From the NCBI RefSeq assembly GCF_003626535.1, contig NZ_RBAL01000004.1, forward strand, positions 372,001 to 436,000: a DNA stretch of 64,000 nucleotides, read 5' to 3'. The notes under the pieces were generated by a model. That model had not been told where the DNA came from. It did not search any database and saw nothing but the letters and a program-made list of their open reading frames with translations. The stretch comes from Streptomyces hoynatensis. GTDB lineage: Bacteria; Actinomycetota; Actinomycetes; Streptomycetales; Streptomycetaceae. Within the stretch, counting starts at the first letter, position 1, and every line of letters starts with the position of its first letter. A program made the translations under genes and the position numbers. Positions 16,832 to 25,123 of the stretch are shown here, piece by piece.

Positions 16832-16990
16832 CCGGGCCACCGGAGCCGAGTCCCTCGGGACCGGATCACCAGAACCGAGTTCCTCGGGACCGGATCACCA
16901 GAACCGAGTTCCTCGGGACCGGGTCACCAGAACCCAGTTCCTCGGGACCGGGTCACCGAAGCCGAGTCCCTCGGGACCGGATCGCTGAGG
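16832..16990. repeat. 29-bp tandem repeat between convergent cellulose-binding genes
   Basis: Six copies, five complete, begin at 16832, 16861, 16890, 16919, 16948 and 16977, exactly 29 bases apart with a few substitutions. Each holds CTCGGGACCGG, and most have the short hairpin CCGAG-TTC-CTCGG. The array fills most of the gap between the stops of two converging genes, so it may act as a bidirectional terminator. There are no spacers, so it is not a CRISPR array. Confidence 0.9.
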
Positions 16991-16995
16991 ACGGC

Positions 16996-18183
16996 TCAGC
17001 AGCCGATCGGGGAGGAGCCGACGGCGACGTCGTCGAACCACAGCGTGTCGTCGCCGCTCGCGTAGCTCTCCCAGCCCAGGCGCAGGCCGGTCGGGCGGGG
17101 CGGCGTGGTGCGGCTCAGCCACTGCTGGTCGATGTCCATCGTCGGCACCCCGTCGGAGTGCAGCCCGGGCACCTGCTCGTCGTTCAGCCAGGTGTCCAGG
17201 TTGGGCGCGCTGGTGTCGATGGCGAACCGCAGGCACTGCCAACTGCCCGTCGGCAGCGGCTCGCTCTGCGCGACCCCCGCCGGGCTCTGGGCGGGGAGGG
17301 TGGCGTCGTCGGTCTCGCGGTTCCACTGCAGGGCGCCGTTCTGGCCGCCGATGCGCAGCGCCCGGCCGCCCTGCGAGGCGTCGGGCATGGACACGAAGGC
17401 CACGTGGGAGGTGGGCAGCGCGGTGGTGTGCCGCACCCACATCCGCAGGTACATGACGGGCCCGACGGAGGACAGGTCCTCGGTGGTGGCGACGAACATG
17501 TGGTTGCAGTAGCCCGCCTTGCCGTCCACGCGCAGCGACCTGCTGCCGCTGTGGGCGACGGCGGTGTCGACCGCCGCGGCCCCGGTGCCCTGGCAGTCGG
17601 GGGCGCTGATCTGCCAGTCACCCGAGGGGGTGCTGCCCGTCTGGTCCTCGAAGCCGGAGCAGAGGGCGGCGCTTCCGCAGTCGGCCGGAGGATCGGTGGG
17701 CGGGTCGGTGGGGTCGGTGGGCGGGTCCGTCGGATCGGTCGGCGGGTCGGTCGGGGTGCCGACCTGGCCGTCGCAGGTGACGCCGTTGAGCAGGAACTCG
17801 CCTGGCGTGGGGTTCGCGGACTGCCAGGTGCCCTGCATGCCGAAGTCCACCGAGGCGCCGGTGCCGAGGCTGCTGTTGTAGCTCTCGCCGACGGCCACGA
17901 CCTCGGAGCCGGTCTGGGTGACCCGGGCGTTCCAGGCGGAGGTGACCCGCTGGTCGCCCGCGTAGGTCCACTCCAGCTGCCAGGAGGAAAGCGGATCACC
18001 GAGGTTGGTCACGTGCACGGCCGCGGTGTAGCCGCCCTGCCACTGGTTGACCGTGTACTCGACGGAACAGCCGGCCGTCGCGCCGCTGGCGGGCAGCGCC
18101 GCGAGCGCGGGCGCGATCAGGATGACGGCGAGGACGGCCCACAGCCAGGGCCGGGCTCTCAGACGGGGGAGGGCGATGCGCAC
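16996..18183 (-). CDS. Secreted CBM2 protein with lectin-like C-terminal domain
   Basis: A 395-residue exoprotein. Residues 1-36 are a signal peptide. The CBM2 cellulose-binding domain is N-terminal (about 39-137; CSVEYTVNQWQGGYTAAV, conserved Trp), followed by a PTDP-repeat linker. The C-terminal 215 residues form a concanavalin-like jelly roll (LCSGFEDQTG, RSLRVDGKAGYCNHMFV, LRFAIDTSAPNLDTWLND, DDTLWFDDVAVG), as in polysaccharide-lyase-like or carbohydrate-binding modules. Catalytic residues are not identifiable, so it may only bind. The GTG start lies behind AGGAG, with a perfect CebR box 35 bases further up. The linker resembles that of the convergent expansin gene, suggesting common use in cellulose or plant-wall attack. 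Confidence 0.87.
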   Translation of the reverse strand: MRIALPRLRARPWLWAVLAVILIAPALAALPASGATAGCSVEYTVNQWQGGYTAAVHVTNLGDPLSSWQLEWTYAGDQRVTSAWNARVTQTGSEVVAVGESYNSSLGTGASVDFGMQGTWQSANPTPGEFLLNGVTCDGQVGTPTDPPTDPTDPPTDPTDPPTDPPADCGSAALCSGFEDQTGSTPSGDWQISAPDCQGTGAAAVDTAVAHSGSRSLRVDGKAGYCNHMFVATTEDLSSVGPVMYLRMWVRHTTALPTSHVAFVSMPDASQGGRALRIGGQNGALQWNRETDDATLPAQSPAGVAQSEPLPTGSWQCLRFAIDTSAPNLDTWLNDEQVPGLHSDGVPTMDIDQQWLSRTTPPRPTGLRLGWESYASGDDTLWFDDVAVGSSPIGC

Positions 18184-18217
18184 GGAAGGCTCCTTCTGCG
18201 TGTACCGGATGTGAAGG

Positions 18218-18231
18218 TGGGAGCGCTCCCA
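18218..18231. promoter_or_regulatory. CebR box upstream of CBM2 gene
   Basis: A second exact TGGGAGCGCTCCCA, 35 bases before the GTG of the CBM2/lectin gene and positioned to block its promoter. The two boxes place both convergent genes in one cellulose regulon. Confidence 0.9.
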
Positions 18232-18370
18232 TGAAATATGGGTGTGTGACTGTGTACTGTCAATGCTTCCGGTGTGGGCCTCCGCGGCTCCCGGCCGGAA
18301 CCCCGCCGCCGCTTCCCGGCGGACCCCCGGCCCGAACCGTCCGCCGGGTGCCCGCCGGGCGGGCGGCTCT

Positions 18371-18388
18371 GTACCTACTAGTATGTAC
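18371..18388. promoter_or_regulatory. Imperfect palindrome upstream of tautomerase gene
   Basis: GTACCTACTAGTATGTAC is an 18-base near-palindrome with a GTAC-ACTAGT-GTAC frame, typical in size of TetR-family operators. It lies about 90 bases before the tautomerase start. No regulator gene is adjacent, so the cognate protein would act from elsewhere. Confidence 0.6.
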
Positions 18389-18476
18389 GATCTCGGTGGG
18401 TGCGCCCTCGGCCGCGAGGGGCGGTGCCTGGGCGCGCCCGAACGAGGACGAGTTCGCGAGACGAGGAGTTCACCGC

Positions 18477-18896
18477 ATGCCTTTTGTGCGTATCGACGCG
18501 TGGGGTACGGAAGCCGGCCGGCTGGATGCGCTCGGGCGGGCCGTGCAGGATGCCGTGGGGGAGACGCTCGGCTGCCCACCGGAGGACCGCTTCCAGGTGC
18601 TGACCGGCCACGACGGCAGCGCAAGCAGCCTGCGCTGGGGCGACTACTTCGGCATCCCGCGCGACGAGGGGATCGTCTACGTCGCGATCACCATGCGCTC
18701 CGGCCGCACGGACGACCGGAAACGGGCCCTGTACCGGCGCATCGCCGAACTCGCCGAGCGGTACGCGGGCACGGAGCCGCGGAACGTCTTCGTCACCGTG
18801 ACGGAGAACGCGTCGATCGACTGGTCGCTCGGCTACGGCGAGGCCCAGTACGCCCCGTCTCCTGCGCCCGACTCCCCGTCGCCCGGCGCCTCTTGA
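18477..18896 (+). CDS. Tautomerase family protein
   Basis: A 139-residue member of the tautomerase superfamily. After Met removal the first residue is Pro (MPFVRIDAWG), the catalytic base of 4-oxalocrotonate-tautomerase-like enzymes. The body GETLGCPPEDRFQVLTGH, then DEGIVYVAITMRSGRTDDRKRALYRRIAE, and ENASIDWSLGYGEAQY match the long two-unit form. The tail is Pro/Ser-rich. GAGGAG is placed correctly before the ATG. It stands alone behind a TetR-type palindrome and is followed 65 bases later by a secreted cupin gene. Such genes are often inducible by xenobiotics, but the substrate is unknown. Confidence 0.9.
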   Translation: MPFVRIDAWGTEAGRLDALGRAVQDAVGETLGCPPEDRFQVLTGHDGSASSLRWGDYFGIPRDEGIVYVAITMRSGRTDDRKRALYRRIAELAERYAGTEPRNVFVTVTENASIDWSLGYGEAQYAPSPAPDSPSPGAS

Positions 18897-18961
18897 CAGG
18901 CCGTGGCGGGCCCGGTCGGATGCCTTGACGCTCCGTTCGCAGTTCACTTCGGGAGGTACTG

Positions 18962-19393
18962 ATGCGCAACGTCCGCCGGGCCGCCGTGACAGGCGCGGCC
19001 GTCCTCGGCCTGTCGCTGTTCGCCGGAAACGCCGAGGCGACGCCGGGCAGCGGCGTCGAGGCCGTCACCCTCGCCGGCACGACGGTGGACGGGCGGGACT
19101 ACGTGCTGCGGGAGATCACGGTCCAGCCGGGCGGGGGGACGGGGTGGCACTTCCACGACGGAACGCTGTACGCCTACGTCCGGCAGGGGAACCTCAGCCA
19201 CTTCGACGCCTCCTGCGCCTCGGACGGCGAGTACGCCGCGGGCGCCACCTTCGTCGAGCCGAGCGGTGCCGACCACGTGCACATCGGCCGCAACCTCGGG
19301 GACCGGCCGCTCGTGCTCGACGTCCTCTACGTGCTTCCCGCGGGCAGCCCGCTGTCGGAGGACGCCCCGAACCCCGGCTGCCCCTTCGAGTGA
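18962..19393 (+). CDS. Secreted cupin-domain protein
   Basis: A 143-residue protein with a short signal peptide (hydrophobic AAVTGAAVLGLSLFA, cleavage near NAEA). Cupin motif 1 is GWHFHDGTLYAYVRQG and motif 2 is EPSGADHVHIGRNLGD, giving a likely His/Glu metal site on the outer surface. The ATG follows GGGAGG. A long perfect hairpin follows the stop. It may share a transcript with the tautomerase gene. No catalytic assignment is possible from sequence. Confidence 0.85.
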   Translation: MRNVRRAAVTGAAVLGLSLFAGNAEATPGSGVEAVTLAGTTVDGRDYVLREITVQPGGGTGWHFHDGTLYAYVRQGNLSHFDASCASDGEYAAGATFVEPSGADHVHIGRNLGDRPLVLDVLYVLPAGSPLSEDAPNPGCPFE

Positions 19394-19426
19394 CCCCCGG
19401 CCCGGCGCCTTCCGGGTGCCGCGCAC

Positions 19427-19463
19427 GGCGGCGGCCCGCGACCGTGGGTCGCGGGCCGCCGCC
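19427..19463. terminator. Bidirectional hairpin terminator
   Basis: Seventeen-base perfect arms, GGCGGCGGCCCGCGACC and its complement, with loop GTG. It lies between the convergent cupin and DUF2795 genes. Confidence 0.85.
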
Positions 19464-19518
19464 ACGACGCTCCTCGCGCGCCTCCCGTCTCCGGGGGCGC
19501 GCGCGGCGCCCTTGTGCA

Positions 19519-19713
19519 CTACCGCCCGCGGAAGATCGCCTTGCTCACCTTGTCCGGGCCGTCGAACCGCTGCTCCTTCAGGTGGGACAGCCGGTTGACG
19601 AGGGCGTCGTCCGCCTTGTTCGCACGGGCCTGCTCGACGAGGTCGTTCTTCTTGGCGGGGTAGTCCATCCCGCTCAGCGCCTTCTGCAGCGCGATGGGGT
19701 TGACCTCGGCCAT
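19519..19713 (-). CDS. DUF2795 family small protein
   Basis: A 64-residue protein (MAEVNPIALQKALSGMDYPA, then KKNDLVEQARANKADD and VNRLSHLKEQRFDGP) that matches the DUF2795 pattern: a small basic helix-turn unit common in actinobacteria. Function is unknown. GGGAG precedes the ATG. It is separated from the convergent cupin gene by a strong terminator. Confidence 0.88.
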   Translation of the reverse strand: MAEVNPIALQKALSGMDYPAKKNDLVEQARANKADDALVNRLSHLKEQRFDGPDKVSKAIFRGR

Positions 19714-20262
19714 GGGATGCTCCCTTCCCTTCGGGTACGCGGGCGCGCGCCCCGGGGTGCGGCCGGAACGCCACGCGCTCGGGCATGCATACGCGCCGCG
19801 GGTACCCGGCCGACCCACGGCAAAACAGCGCGCGGAACGCCTCGCGGCGGGTCCGGCCGGCACGGCGCGGGCGGGGGCGTGGTCCCGGCGGGGGCGTGGT
19901 CCGGGCGGCGGCGTGGCGCCCGGGTCCGGCCGGCGCGGCGCGGGCGCGGGGGGCCGGGGCGGGCGTGCCGCCGGGCGCTGCCGGAAGCGGCGTTGCCCTC
20001 GCCGGCCGCCTCGTTGCGCTGCCGTGGACGGGGGCCGCCCCTTCCCGGACCGTCACCCCCCGTGGGCACCGGTCCCCGGCTCGGAAACCCGGGTGTGGTC
20101 GCCGGACGGTCGGCCTAGGTGTTCTGTCCACGGAGGTTGGTGACACCTGGTCGATCGGGCGCCCCGACGAAACGGCTATGTCGCTCGGACCGTCGTGAGA
20201 GCTGGGCGGATGCGTCGATCCACCGACTTCACGACGAGAATCGCGCCGGTCTCACTGCAAGG
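19714..20262. other. Intergenic region without recognised gene
   Basis: About 550 bases rich in GGCGCGG-type runs. Open frames here have only low-complexity Arg/Gly/Ala translations and no ribosome-binding site. No RNA gene was recognised. Base composition becomes more normal after about 20100, where the regulatory region of the MarR gene begins. Confidence 0.5.
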
Positions 20263-20282
20263 TAGTTTGTGACGCGCACTAA
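20263..20282. promoter_or_regulatory. MarR-type operator at its own gene
   Basis: TAGTTTGTGACGCGCACTAA lies between the possible -35 region and the TACAGT -10 (20287-20292) of the MarR gene. Near-identical sites occur at 20850 and 20880. The half-sites TAGTTTGTG and TAGTGCGTG are inverted. Autorepression is the natural reading. Confidence 0.75.
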
Positions 20283-20298
20283 TCGGTACAGTGGTCGC

Positions 20299-20757
20299 AT
20301 GACCAGCACGCGACCGGCGGCAGACGCGGTCGACATCCTTCCCGCGAACGCCCAAGTTGACGCCCTCGTTCAGCTGTCGTTCCGTGTGCACCAGATCCTC
20401 GGAAAGATCGGCGCTGAGCAGGACCTGTCCGTGGTGCAGATCCGGATGTTGGGTGTGCTGCGCGACCGCGAGCCGAGCATGCTCGCCCTGGCCGGCCACC
20501 TCGGGCTGGACAAGTCGTCGACCACCGGGCTCGTCTCCCGCGCGGAGAAGCGCGGCCTTGTCCAGCGAGCCCGGGACCCTCATGACAGGCGGTCCGTCAC
20601 CGTCAGCCTCACCGCCCACGGCCGCGCCCTCGTCAATGCTTGCGCGCGCGACGTCGAGCGGGAGATCAACGGGCTCGTCGCCCCGCTGCCGGACCACGCC
20701 CGCCGGCAGCTCGTGCGTCACATTTCCGAGATCCTCGCCCCTCCCGGCGACGGCTGA
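20299..20757 (+). CDS. MarR family transcriptional regulator
   Basis: A 152-residue winged-helix regulator. The recognition region is LALAGHLGLDKSSTTGLVSRAEKRGLV and the wing is RDPHDRRSVTVSLTAHG, the usual MarR pattern. There is no Shine-Dalgarno sequence. TACAGT ends six bases before the ATG, so a leaderless mRNA is likely. Three copies of a 20-base operator flank this gene, one over its own promoter and two before the following oxidoreductase. It probably senses a phenolic, quinone or electrophile signal and controls that oxidoreductase (inference). Confidence 0.92.
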   Translation: MTSTRPAADAVDILPANAQVDALVQLSFRVHQILGKIGAEQDLSVVQIRMLGVLRDREPSMLALAGHLGLDKSSTTGLVSRAEKRGLVQRARDPHDRRSVTVSLTAHGRALVNACARDVEREINGLVAPLPDHARRQLVRHISEILAPPGDG

Positions 20758-20849
20758 CCACCCCGCGACCTGCCGTGTGGGACGACCGCACGTTGGCCCG
20801 TTCGGCGTCCAGCGCATAACGCAAGGACCAGGCAAAACACCTATTTGAC

Positions 20850-20899
20850 TTAGTGCGTGCCACAAACTATCTTCGGAATTAGTTTGCGGCACGTACCAA
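20850..20899. promoter_or_regulatory. Two inverted MarR operators before oxidoreductase gene
   Basis: TTAGTGCGTGCCACAAACTA (20850-20869) and TAGTTTGCGGCACGTACCAA (20880-20899) are copies of the same operator in opposite orientation, separated by ten bases. Compared with each other in one orientation they agree at 17 of 20 bases. Together they form a 50-base dyad that would bracket the promoter of the downstream gene. Confidence 0.75.
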
Positions 20900-20955
20900 A
20901 TGGCGTGCCGGGCCCGTTACCGGCTCACATGCCGGCCCTCAGAGGGGAGACGCGC

Positions 20956-21918
20956 ATGCACGCGGCCGTTGTCCGATCCTTCGATGCTCCGCCCCGTTTC
21001 GAGACGTTCCCCACCCCCTCCCCACAGGGAGAGCACGAGATCCTCGTCGACGTCGTGGCCGCCGGACTGCACCCGCGTGTCCGGTCCGCAGCCAACGGCT
21101 CTCACTACACCTCCGGCGGCTCACTGCCCATGGTCCCCGGCATCGATGCCGTGGGCCGCACCAGCGACGGGGAGCTGCTGTACTTCGTCGCCTCCGACGG
21201 CGCCGTGGGCACCATGGCCGAGCAGGCCGTCGTCGACCGGCGGCGCGCCATCACCCTGCCCGCGGACACCGATCCCATCGCGGTCGCGGCGGCGATGAAC
21301 CCCGGCATGTCCTCCTGGGTGGCCCTGCGCAGCCGACTGAACTTCCAGCCCGGAGCCAGCGTGCTCGTCCTGGGCGCCACCGGCAACGCCGGACGCCTCG
21401 CCGTGCAGATCGCCAAACTCCTGGGCGCCGAACGCGTCGTGGGGGCGGGCCGCTCGCCCGAGCGCCTGCAACTCCTCAAGGACCTCGGGGCCGACGCAGT
21501 GGTCCCCCTCAACGGCAGTGACCAGGAGATCGCGAACACGCTCGCCCGCGAAGCTGCAGACGTCGACGTCGTCATCGACTACCTGTGGGGCCAACCCACC
21601 GAACAGGCCATCCCGGCGATCCTCAAGGCCCGCACCGACCGATCAAAGGCGCTGCACTGGGTCCAGATCGGCTCCATGGCCGGCCAGGACATCAGCCTGC
21701 CCTCCGCGTTCCTGCGCGCAGGCAACCTCAACCTTCTCGGCAGCGGTCAGGGATCCGTCGGCACCCACGCCATCCTGGCCGAACTGCCCGCGCTCGCCCA
21801 TGAAATCAGCACCGGCGCGCTAACCGGCGAGTCGGTGGCCATGCCACTGCGTCAGGTGCACGAAGCCTGGGGCATGCACATCTCGCCCAGCCAGCGCATC
21901 GTCCTGACCAACAACTGA
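20956..21918 (+). CDS. Zinc-independent MDR/quinone oxidoreductase family protein
   Basis: A 320-residue medium-chain dehydrogenase/reductase. The N-terminal GroES-like domain includes HEILVDVVAAGLHPRVRS and PMVPGIDAVGR. The Rossmann core is SVLVLGATGNAGRLAVQIAKLLGA with the dinucleotide loop GATGNAGR. Structural-zinc cysteines are absent, as in quinone oxidoreductases that use NADPH. GAGGGGAG precedes the ATG. It is controlled most simply by the upstream MarR protein through the paired operators. Probable role: NADPH reduction of a quinone or enone; substrate unknown. Confidence 0.9.
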   Translation: MHAAVVRSFDAPPRFETFPTPSPQGEHEILVDVVAAGLHPRVRSAANGSHYTSGGSLPMVPGIDAVGRTSDGELLYFVASDGAVGTMAEQAVVDRRRAITLPADTDPIAVAAAMNPGMSSWVALRSRLNFQPGASVLVLGATGNAGRLAVQIAKLLGAERVVGAGRSPERLQLLKDLGADAVVPLNGSDQEIANTLAREAADVDVVIDYLWGQPTEQAIPAILKARTDRSKALHWVQIGSMAGQDISLPSAFLRAGNLNLLGSGQGSVGTHAILAELPALAHEISTGALTGESVAMPLRQVHEAWGMHISPSQRIVLTNN

Positions 21919-22049
21919 GGCCCACCTCCATACACGCCCCCAAAGTTGCAAACCGCCGTCGCCCAAAGTCACGCAAACGCGGACGGCGCCCACCTCGCGG
22001 CCGGGTGCACGAGACACCACTCGTGACCCGGCCGTCGTCATCCCTCGAT

Positions 22050-22836
22050 CCGGAAAGACCTACGCCGCCCACATCACAGCCCGCGTCGCACGCCGACCCG
22101 GACCGAGAGGCGCCTCATCAAAATCCGTGTACTGCGTCGCTGGGGCCCAGCTCGCATCGCCTACCTGCTTGGGCTCAGCCCTTCCACCGTGCACCGCATA
22201 CTCAGCCGCTACCACATCGCCCGACCGTCGCATCTGGACCGAGCCACAGGCCGCGTCATACGACGCTACGAGCACGCCGCACCGGGCGGCTTGGTACATG
22301 TCGACATCAAGAAGCCCGGCAATATACCCAACGGAGGTGGTCACCAGGTACTGGGAGGTCAGGCCGGCCGCAAGAACCGGATCGGCGGGGGCTACAGCTA
22401 CCTCCATAACGCCGTAGACGATCATTCCCGCCTGGCCTACAGCGAGATACTCGCCGACGAGAAGAAGGAAACCGCCGCCGCGTTCTGGAGCCGGGCTCAG
22501 AACTTCTTCGCCGAAGCCGGTATCACCGTCCAGCGCGTCCTTACCGACAACGGCTCCTGCTATCGCTCGCGAACCTGGGCCAACGCGCTGGCCGAGGCAG
22601 GGATCACCCACAAGCGCACTCGCCCATACCGCCCACAGACCAACGAGAAGGTCGAACGCTTCAATCGCACCCTCCTCAACGAATGGGCCTATGCCAGGCC
22701 CTGTCTCAGCGAGCAAGAACGCCGAGACGCATACCCCGCATGGCTACACCACTACAATCATCACCGGAGACACACCGCCCTCAAGGGGCTGCCACCCGCC
22801 AGCCGTGTCCCCAACCTCTCTGGTCAGTACACCTAG
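22050..22836 (+). mobile_element. 5'-truncated IS481 family transposase remnant
   Basis: The reading frame contains the catalytic core of IS481-type DDE transposases: LVHVDIKK, AVDDHSRLAY, VLTDNGSCYRS and KVERFNRTLLNEWAY, ending with SRVPNLSGQYT. Part of the N-terminal region is visible (RRWGPARIAYLLGLSPSTVHRIL), but the first helix-turn-helix domain and a normal start are missing: upstream sequence leaves the family pattern near 22050. No clear terminal inverted repeats were found. A GTG in frame at 22189 would give only a partial protein. Inactive remnant. Confidence 0.85.
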
Positions 22837-22898
22837 GCTGCCCTCGGGGGAAGACGTTGCGGCGTATCGGCCGCCCCCGGAGGGGAGACGCACCGGAG

Positions 22899-23642
22899 AT
22901 GACCAGTCGGCTGTTTGCGATCTGCTTCCACGCGATCCGGCCCGCGGACCTGGCGCGGTTCTGGTCGGGACTGCTGGGCTGGGAGCCGGCCGAAGGCCCG
23001 GGGGGCGACCTCGCGATCCTGCCCCCGGACGCCACCGGGTTCCGCATCCGTTTCCTGCCGAGCCGGGAGCCGAAGAGCGGCCGCAACCGGGCGCACTTCG
23101 ACCTGACGAGCGCCTCCCCCGAGGATCAGCGCCGGACGGTGGCCAGGGCCCTCGAACTCGGCGGGAAACACATCGACGTCGGCCAGCGACCGGAGGAGGG
23201 GCACGTGGTGCTCGCCGATCCGGAAGGCAACGAGTTCTGCGTCATCGAGGCGGGCAACGAGTTCCTCGCGGGCACGGGCCTCATCGGGGCGCTGGCCTGC
23301 GACGGTACGCAGGAGGTCGGTTACTTCTGGAGCAAGGCGCTGCGCTGGCCGCTGGTCTGGGACCAGGATCAGGAGACCGCGATCCAATCGCCGCACGGCG
23401 GCACGAAGATCACGTGGGGCGGCCCTCCGGTGGCGCCGAAGCAGGGCGTGAACAGGGTGTACCTCGAACTGGCGCTTCCCGCCGGCGCCGAGGCGGAGGC
23501 GGAGGCCGACCGCCTGGTCGCGCTCGGCGCGACGCGCCCCCGCACCGGCGGGGGCGAGGACGGCCGGATGCTGCTGCTCGATCCCGACGGCAACGAGTTC
23601 TCCGTACTTGGCCCCCCGCACCACCCGCCGCGGGACCGATAG
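22899..23642 (+). CDS. VOC family protein (two glyoxalase-like domains)
   Basis: A 247-residue tandem VOC protein. Each half has a beta-alpha-beta-beta-beta unit: the first from FAICFHAIRPADLARFW to HVVLADPEGNEFCVIEAG, the second from GALACDGTQEVGYFWSKALRW to RMLLLDPDGNEFSVLG. The ending motif DPEGNEF/DPDGNEF supplies a metal-type Glu in each half. Such proteins act as glyoxalases, dioxygenases or drug-binding resistance proteins; the substrate cannot be assigned. GGGGAG lies before the start. It directly follows the transposase remnant. Confidence 0.88.
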   Translation: MTSRLFAICFHAIRPADLARFWSGLLGWEPAEGPGGDLAILPPDATGFRIRFLPSREPKSGRNRAHFDLTSASPEDQRRTVARALELGGKHIDVGQRPEEGHVVLADPEGNEFCVIEAGNEFLAGTGLIGALACDGTQEVGYFWSKALRWPLVWDQDQETAIQSPHGGTKITWGGPPVAPKQGVNRVYLELALPAGAEAEAEADRLVALGATRPRTGGGEDGRMLLLDPDGNEFSVLGPPHHPPRDR

Positions 23643-23753
23643 CCAGGCGTTGCCGGGCCGACCGCCGGGCGCCCCGGCGCGCGCCCGCCCACCCGGAACG
23701 CACCGCCGAACCGCCTTGGTGGCCCGGCCGGTTCAGCCCCGGAGGGTGGCGAG

Positions 23754-24057
23754 TCAGCCGGTCAGCAGGCGGTTGACCTCCTCGGGCCGCTCCTGCTGGA
23801 CCCAGTGGCCGCAGCCGGCCAGGAGGTGGGCGGCCGACAGGCCGGGCAGGGCGGCCGCCACCGCGCACGTCGATCGCCACCGCCCGGCGGCCGGCCGCGG
23901 CGGGGGCCGGGAGCCGGCGGCGCCAGGAGTACCAGGACTCGGGGAAGCCGTGCACGAGCAGGACCAGCGGGCCGGTGCCCTGCTCGACCAGGTGCAGGCG
24001 CCCGGCAGGGGCCTCGACGGTGCGGTGGCGGAACTCGGCGGTCGGCTCCGGCCGCAT
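23754..24057 (-). pseudogene. Collapsed alpha/beta-hydrolase (epoxide-hydrolase-like) remnant
   Basis: The start encodes an epoxide-hydrolase-type N-terminus (GRLHLVEQGTGPLVLLVHGFPESWYSWRRRL, with the HGFPE oxyanion motif). About 60 residues in, the reading frame changes and joins the family's C-terminus (GCGHWVQQERPEEVNRLLTG, with the catalytic His region). Roughly two thirds of the protein, including the nucleophile elbow, is missing. An internal deletion with frameshift is the simplest explanation. It cannot be functional. Confidence 0.8.
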
Positions 24058-24259
24058 GGGCTGCTCCTCGGTGTGCGGCGGACGCGCGCTGCCCCTCGAT
24101 CATCCGGCGCGGCGCCCACCCGACGCGATCAGCCTTGCCGGTCTGGCATAGGCGCAGGCCGGACGGGGGGAGCGTCCGTGGGGGGATGGCCGCCCGGGAA
24201 GGCACACTCGCAAGTCGCCACTCCGCCAGGGAGGTTGCCGTGTGGGACCCCGGCCTTGC

Positions 24260-24724
24260 TCAGGGCTCGCGGAAGGCGGCGACCACCCGGTCGATCACGG
24301 TCGCCGTCGTGTGCAGGTCCTCGGGGGCCACGCCCTCCACGGCGCGCGCCAGCCGTTCCCTGCCGATCGCCTCGAAGCGGGCCAGAGCTTCCCGGCCATC
24401 TTTCGTGGCCGAGGCCCGGCGGACCCTGCGGTCTCCCGCCTCCGCGCTGACCTCCACCAGTCCCCGCGCCTCCAGGTTGCGCACCTCACGCGTCACATGA
24501 GGCGCCTGCACGCGCAGCAGTTCCGCAAGCCGGCCTATGCGCACCGGCGCGGGCTCCCGCGCGAGGACGCGTAACAGGGCGAGGGAGGCGCGGTCCAGGG
24601 CGATGTCCACCTCGGCCCGCAACTGGAGGTGGGTGCGGTGCCCCGCCATCAGCCAGGAGAGGGCGGACAGGGATCGGTACAGCTCACCGAGCGCGGCGGG
24701 CTCGGGAGTCTCGGAGTGCTCCAC
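24260..24724 (-). CDS. MarR family transcriptional regulator
   Basis: A 154-residue MarR protein: dimerisation helix ALGELYRSLSALSWLMAG, recognition part IGRLAELLRVQAPHVTREVRNLEARGLV and wing EAGDRRVRRASATKDG. The chosen GTG lacks a clear Shine-Dalgarno, so the start is uncertain. It is divergent from the ferredoxin/P450 genes, with the palindrome TTACTT-TCGTT-AAGTAA between them. It most likely controls that set and itself. Confidence 0.85.
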   Translation of the reverse strand: MEHSETPEPAALGELYRSLSALSWLMAGHRTHLQLRAEVDIALDRASLALLRVLAREPAPVRIGRLAELLRVQAPHVTREVRNLEARGLVEVSAEAGDRRVRRASATKDGREALARFEAIGRERLARAVEGVAPEDLHTTATVIDRVVAAFREP

Positions 24725-24916
24725 AGGGGGATGATGCCGTACCCCGCCTTCCCCGGCCCCCGTTCCGGCGCCGTCGGGTACGCCGGCGGGCCCGGCGCCG
24801 GGCCGCGGCCCCCGCCGCGTGCCCGGCATGGCCGGAAAGGGGCGGAAGGCCGTGCCAAGGGCCCAAGGCCCCATGCCGGTTCGGGTAATCGCGGTGCTAC
24901 CTTGCGTAGCGCGAGG

Positions 24917-24933
24917 TTACTTTCGTTAAGTAA
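24917..24933. promoter_or_regulatory. Palindrome between MarR and ferredoxin genes
   Basis: TTACTT-TCGTT-AAGTAA has perfect six-base arms in an AT-rich island within very GC-rich DNA. It is the most likely operator of the adjacent MarR regulator. Confidence 0.65.
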
Positions 24934-25123
24934 TCAAGCCGGGACTGCGCGCGGCCGGGCGGGAGCCCGTGCCGGGTTGCGGGCCGGCGAGGCCCGCGAG
25001 AGGCCGGCGGGCGCAACGGGGGTGACCCCCACGGCCGCCCACCGGCGCGAGGGAGGCCGCCGGCGCGCCCGAGGCGGCGGCGAGGCGGAAGGAACGGACA
25101 CGAGAGGCGCACAGGCAGTGGAG

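Noticed and set aside
16832..16990. Regular repeats resembling a CRISPR array
   Set aside because: The copies adjoin directly at a 29-base period with no unique spacers and no cas genes nearby.
19785..20198. Possible small gene between DUF2795 and MarR genes
   Set aside because: No ribosome-binding site, Arg/Gly/Ala-rich translation and no family resemblance.
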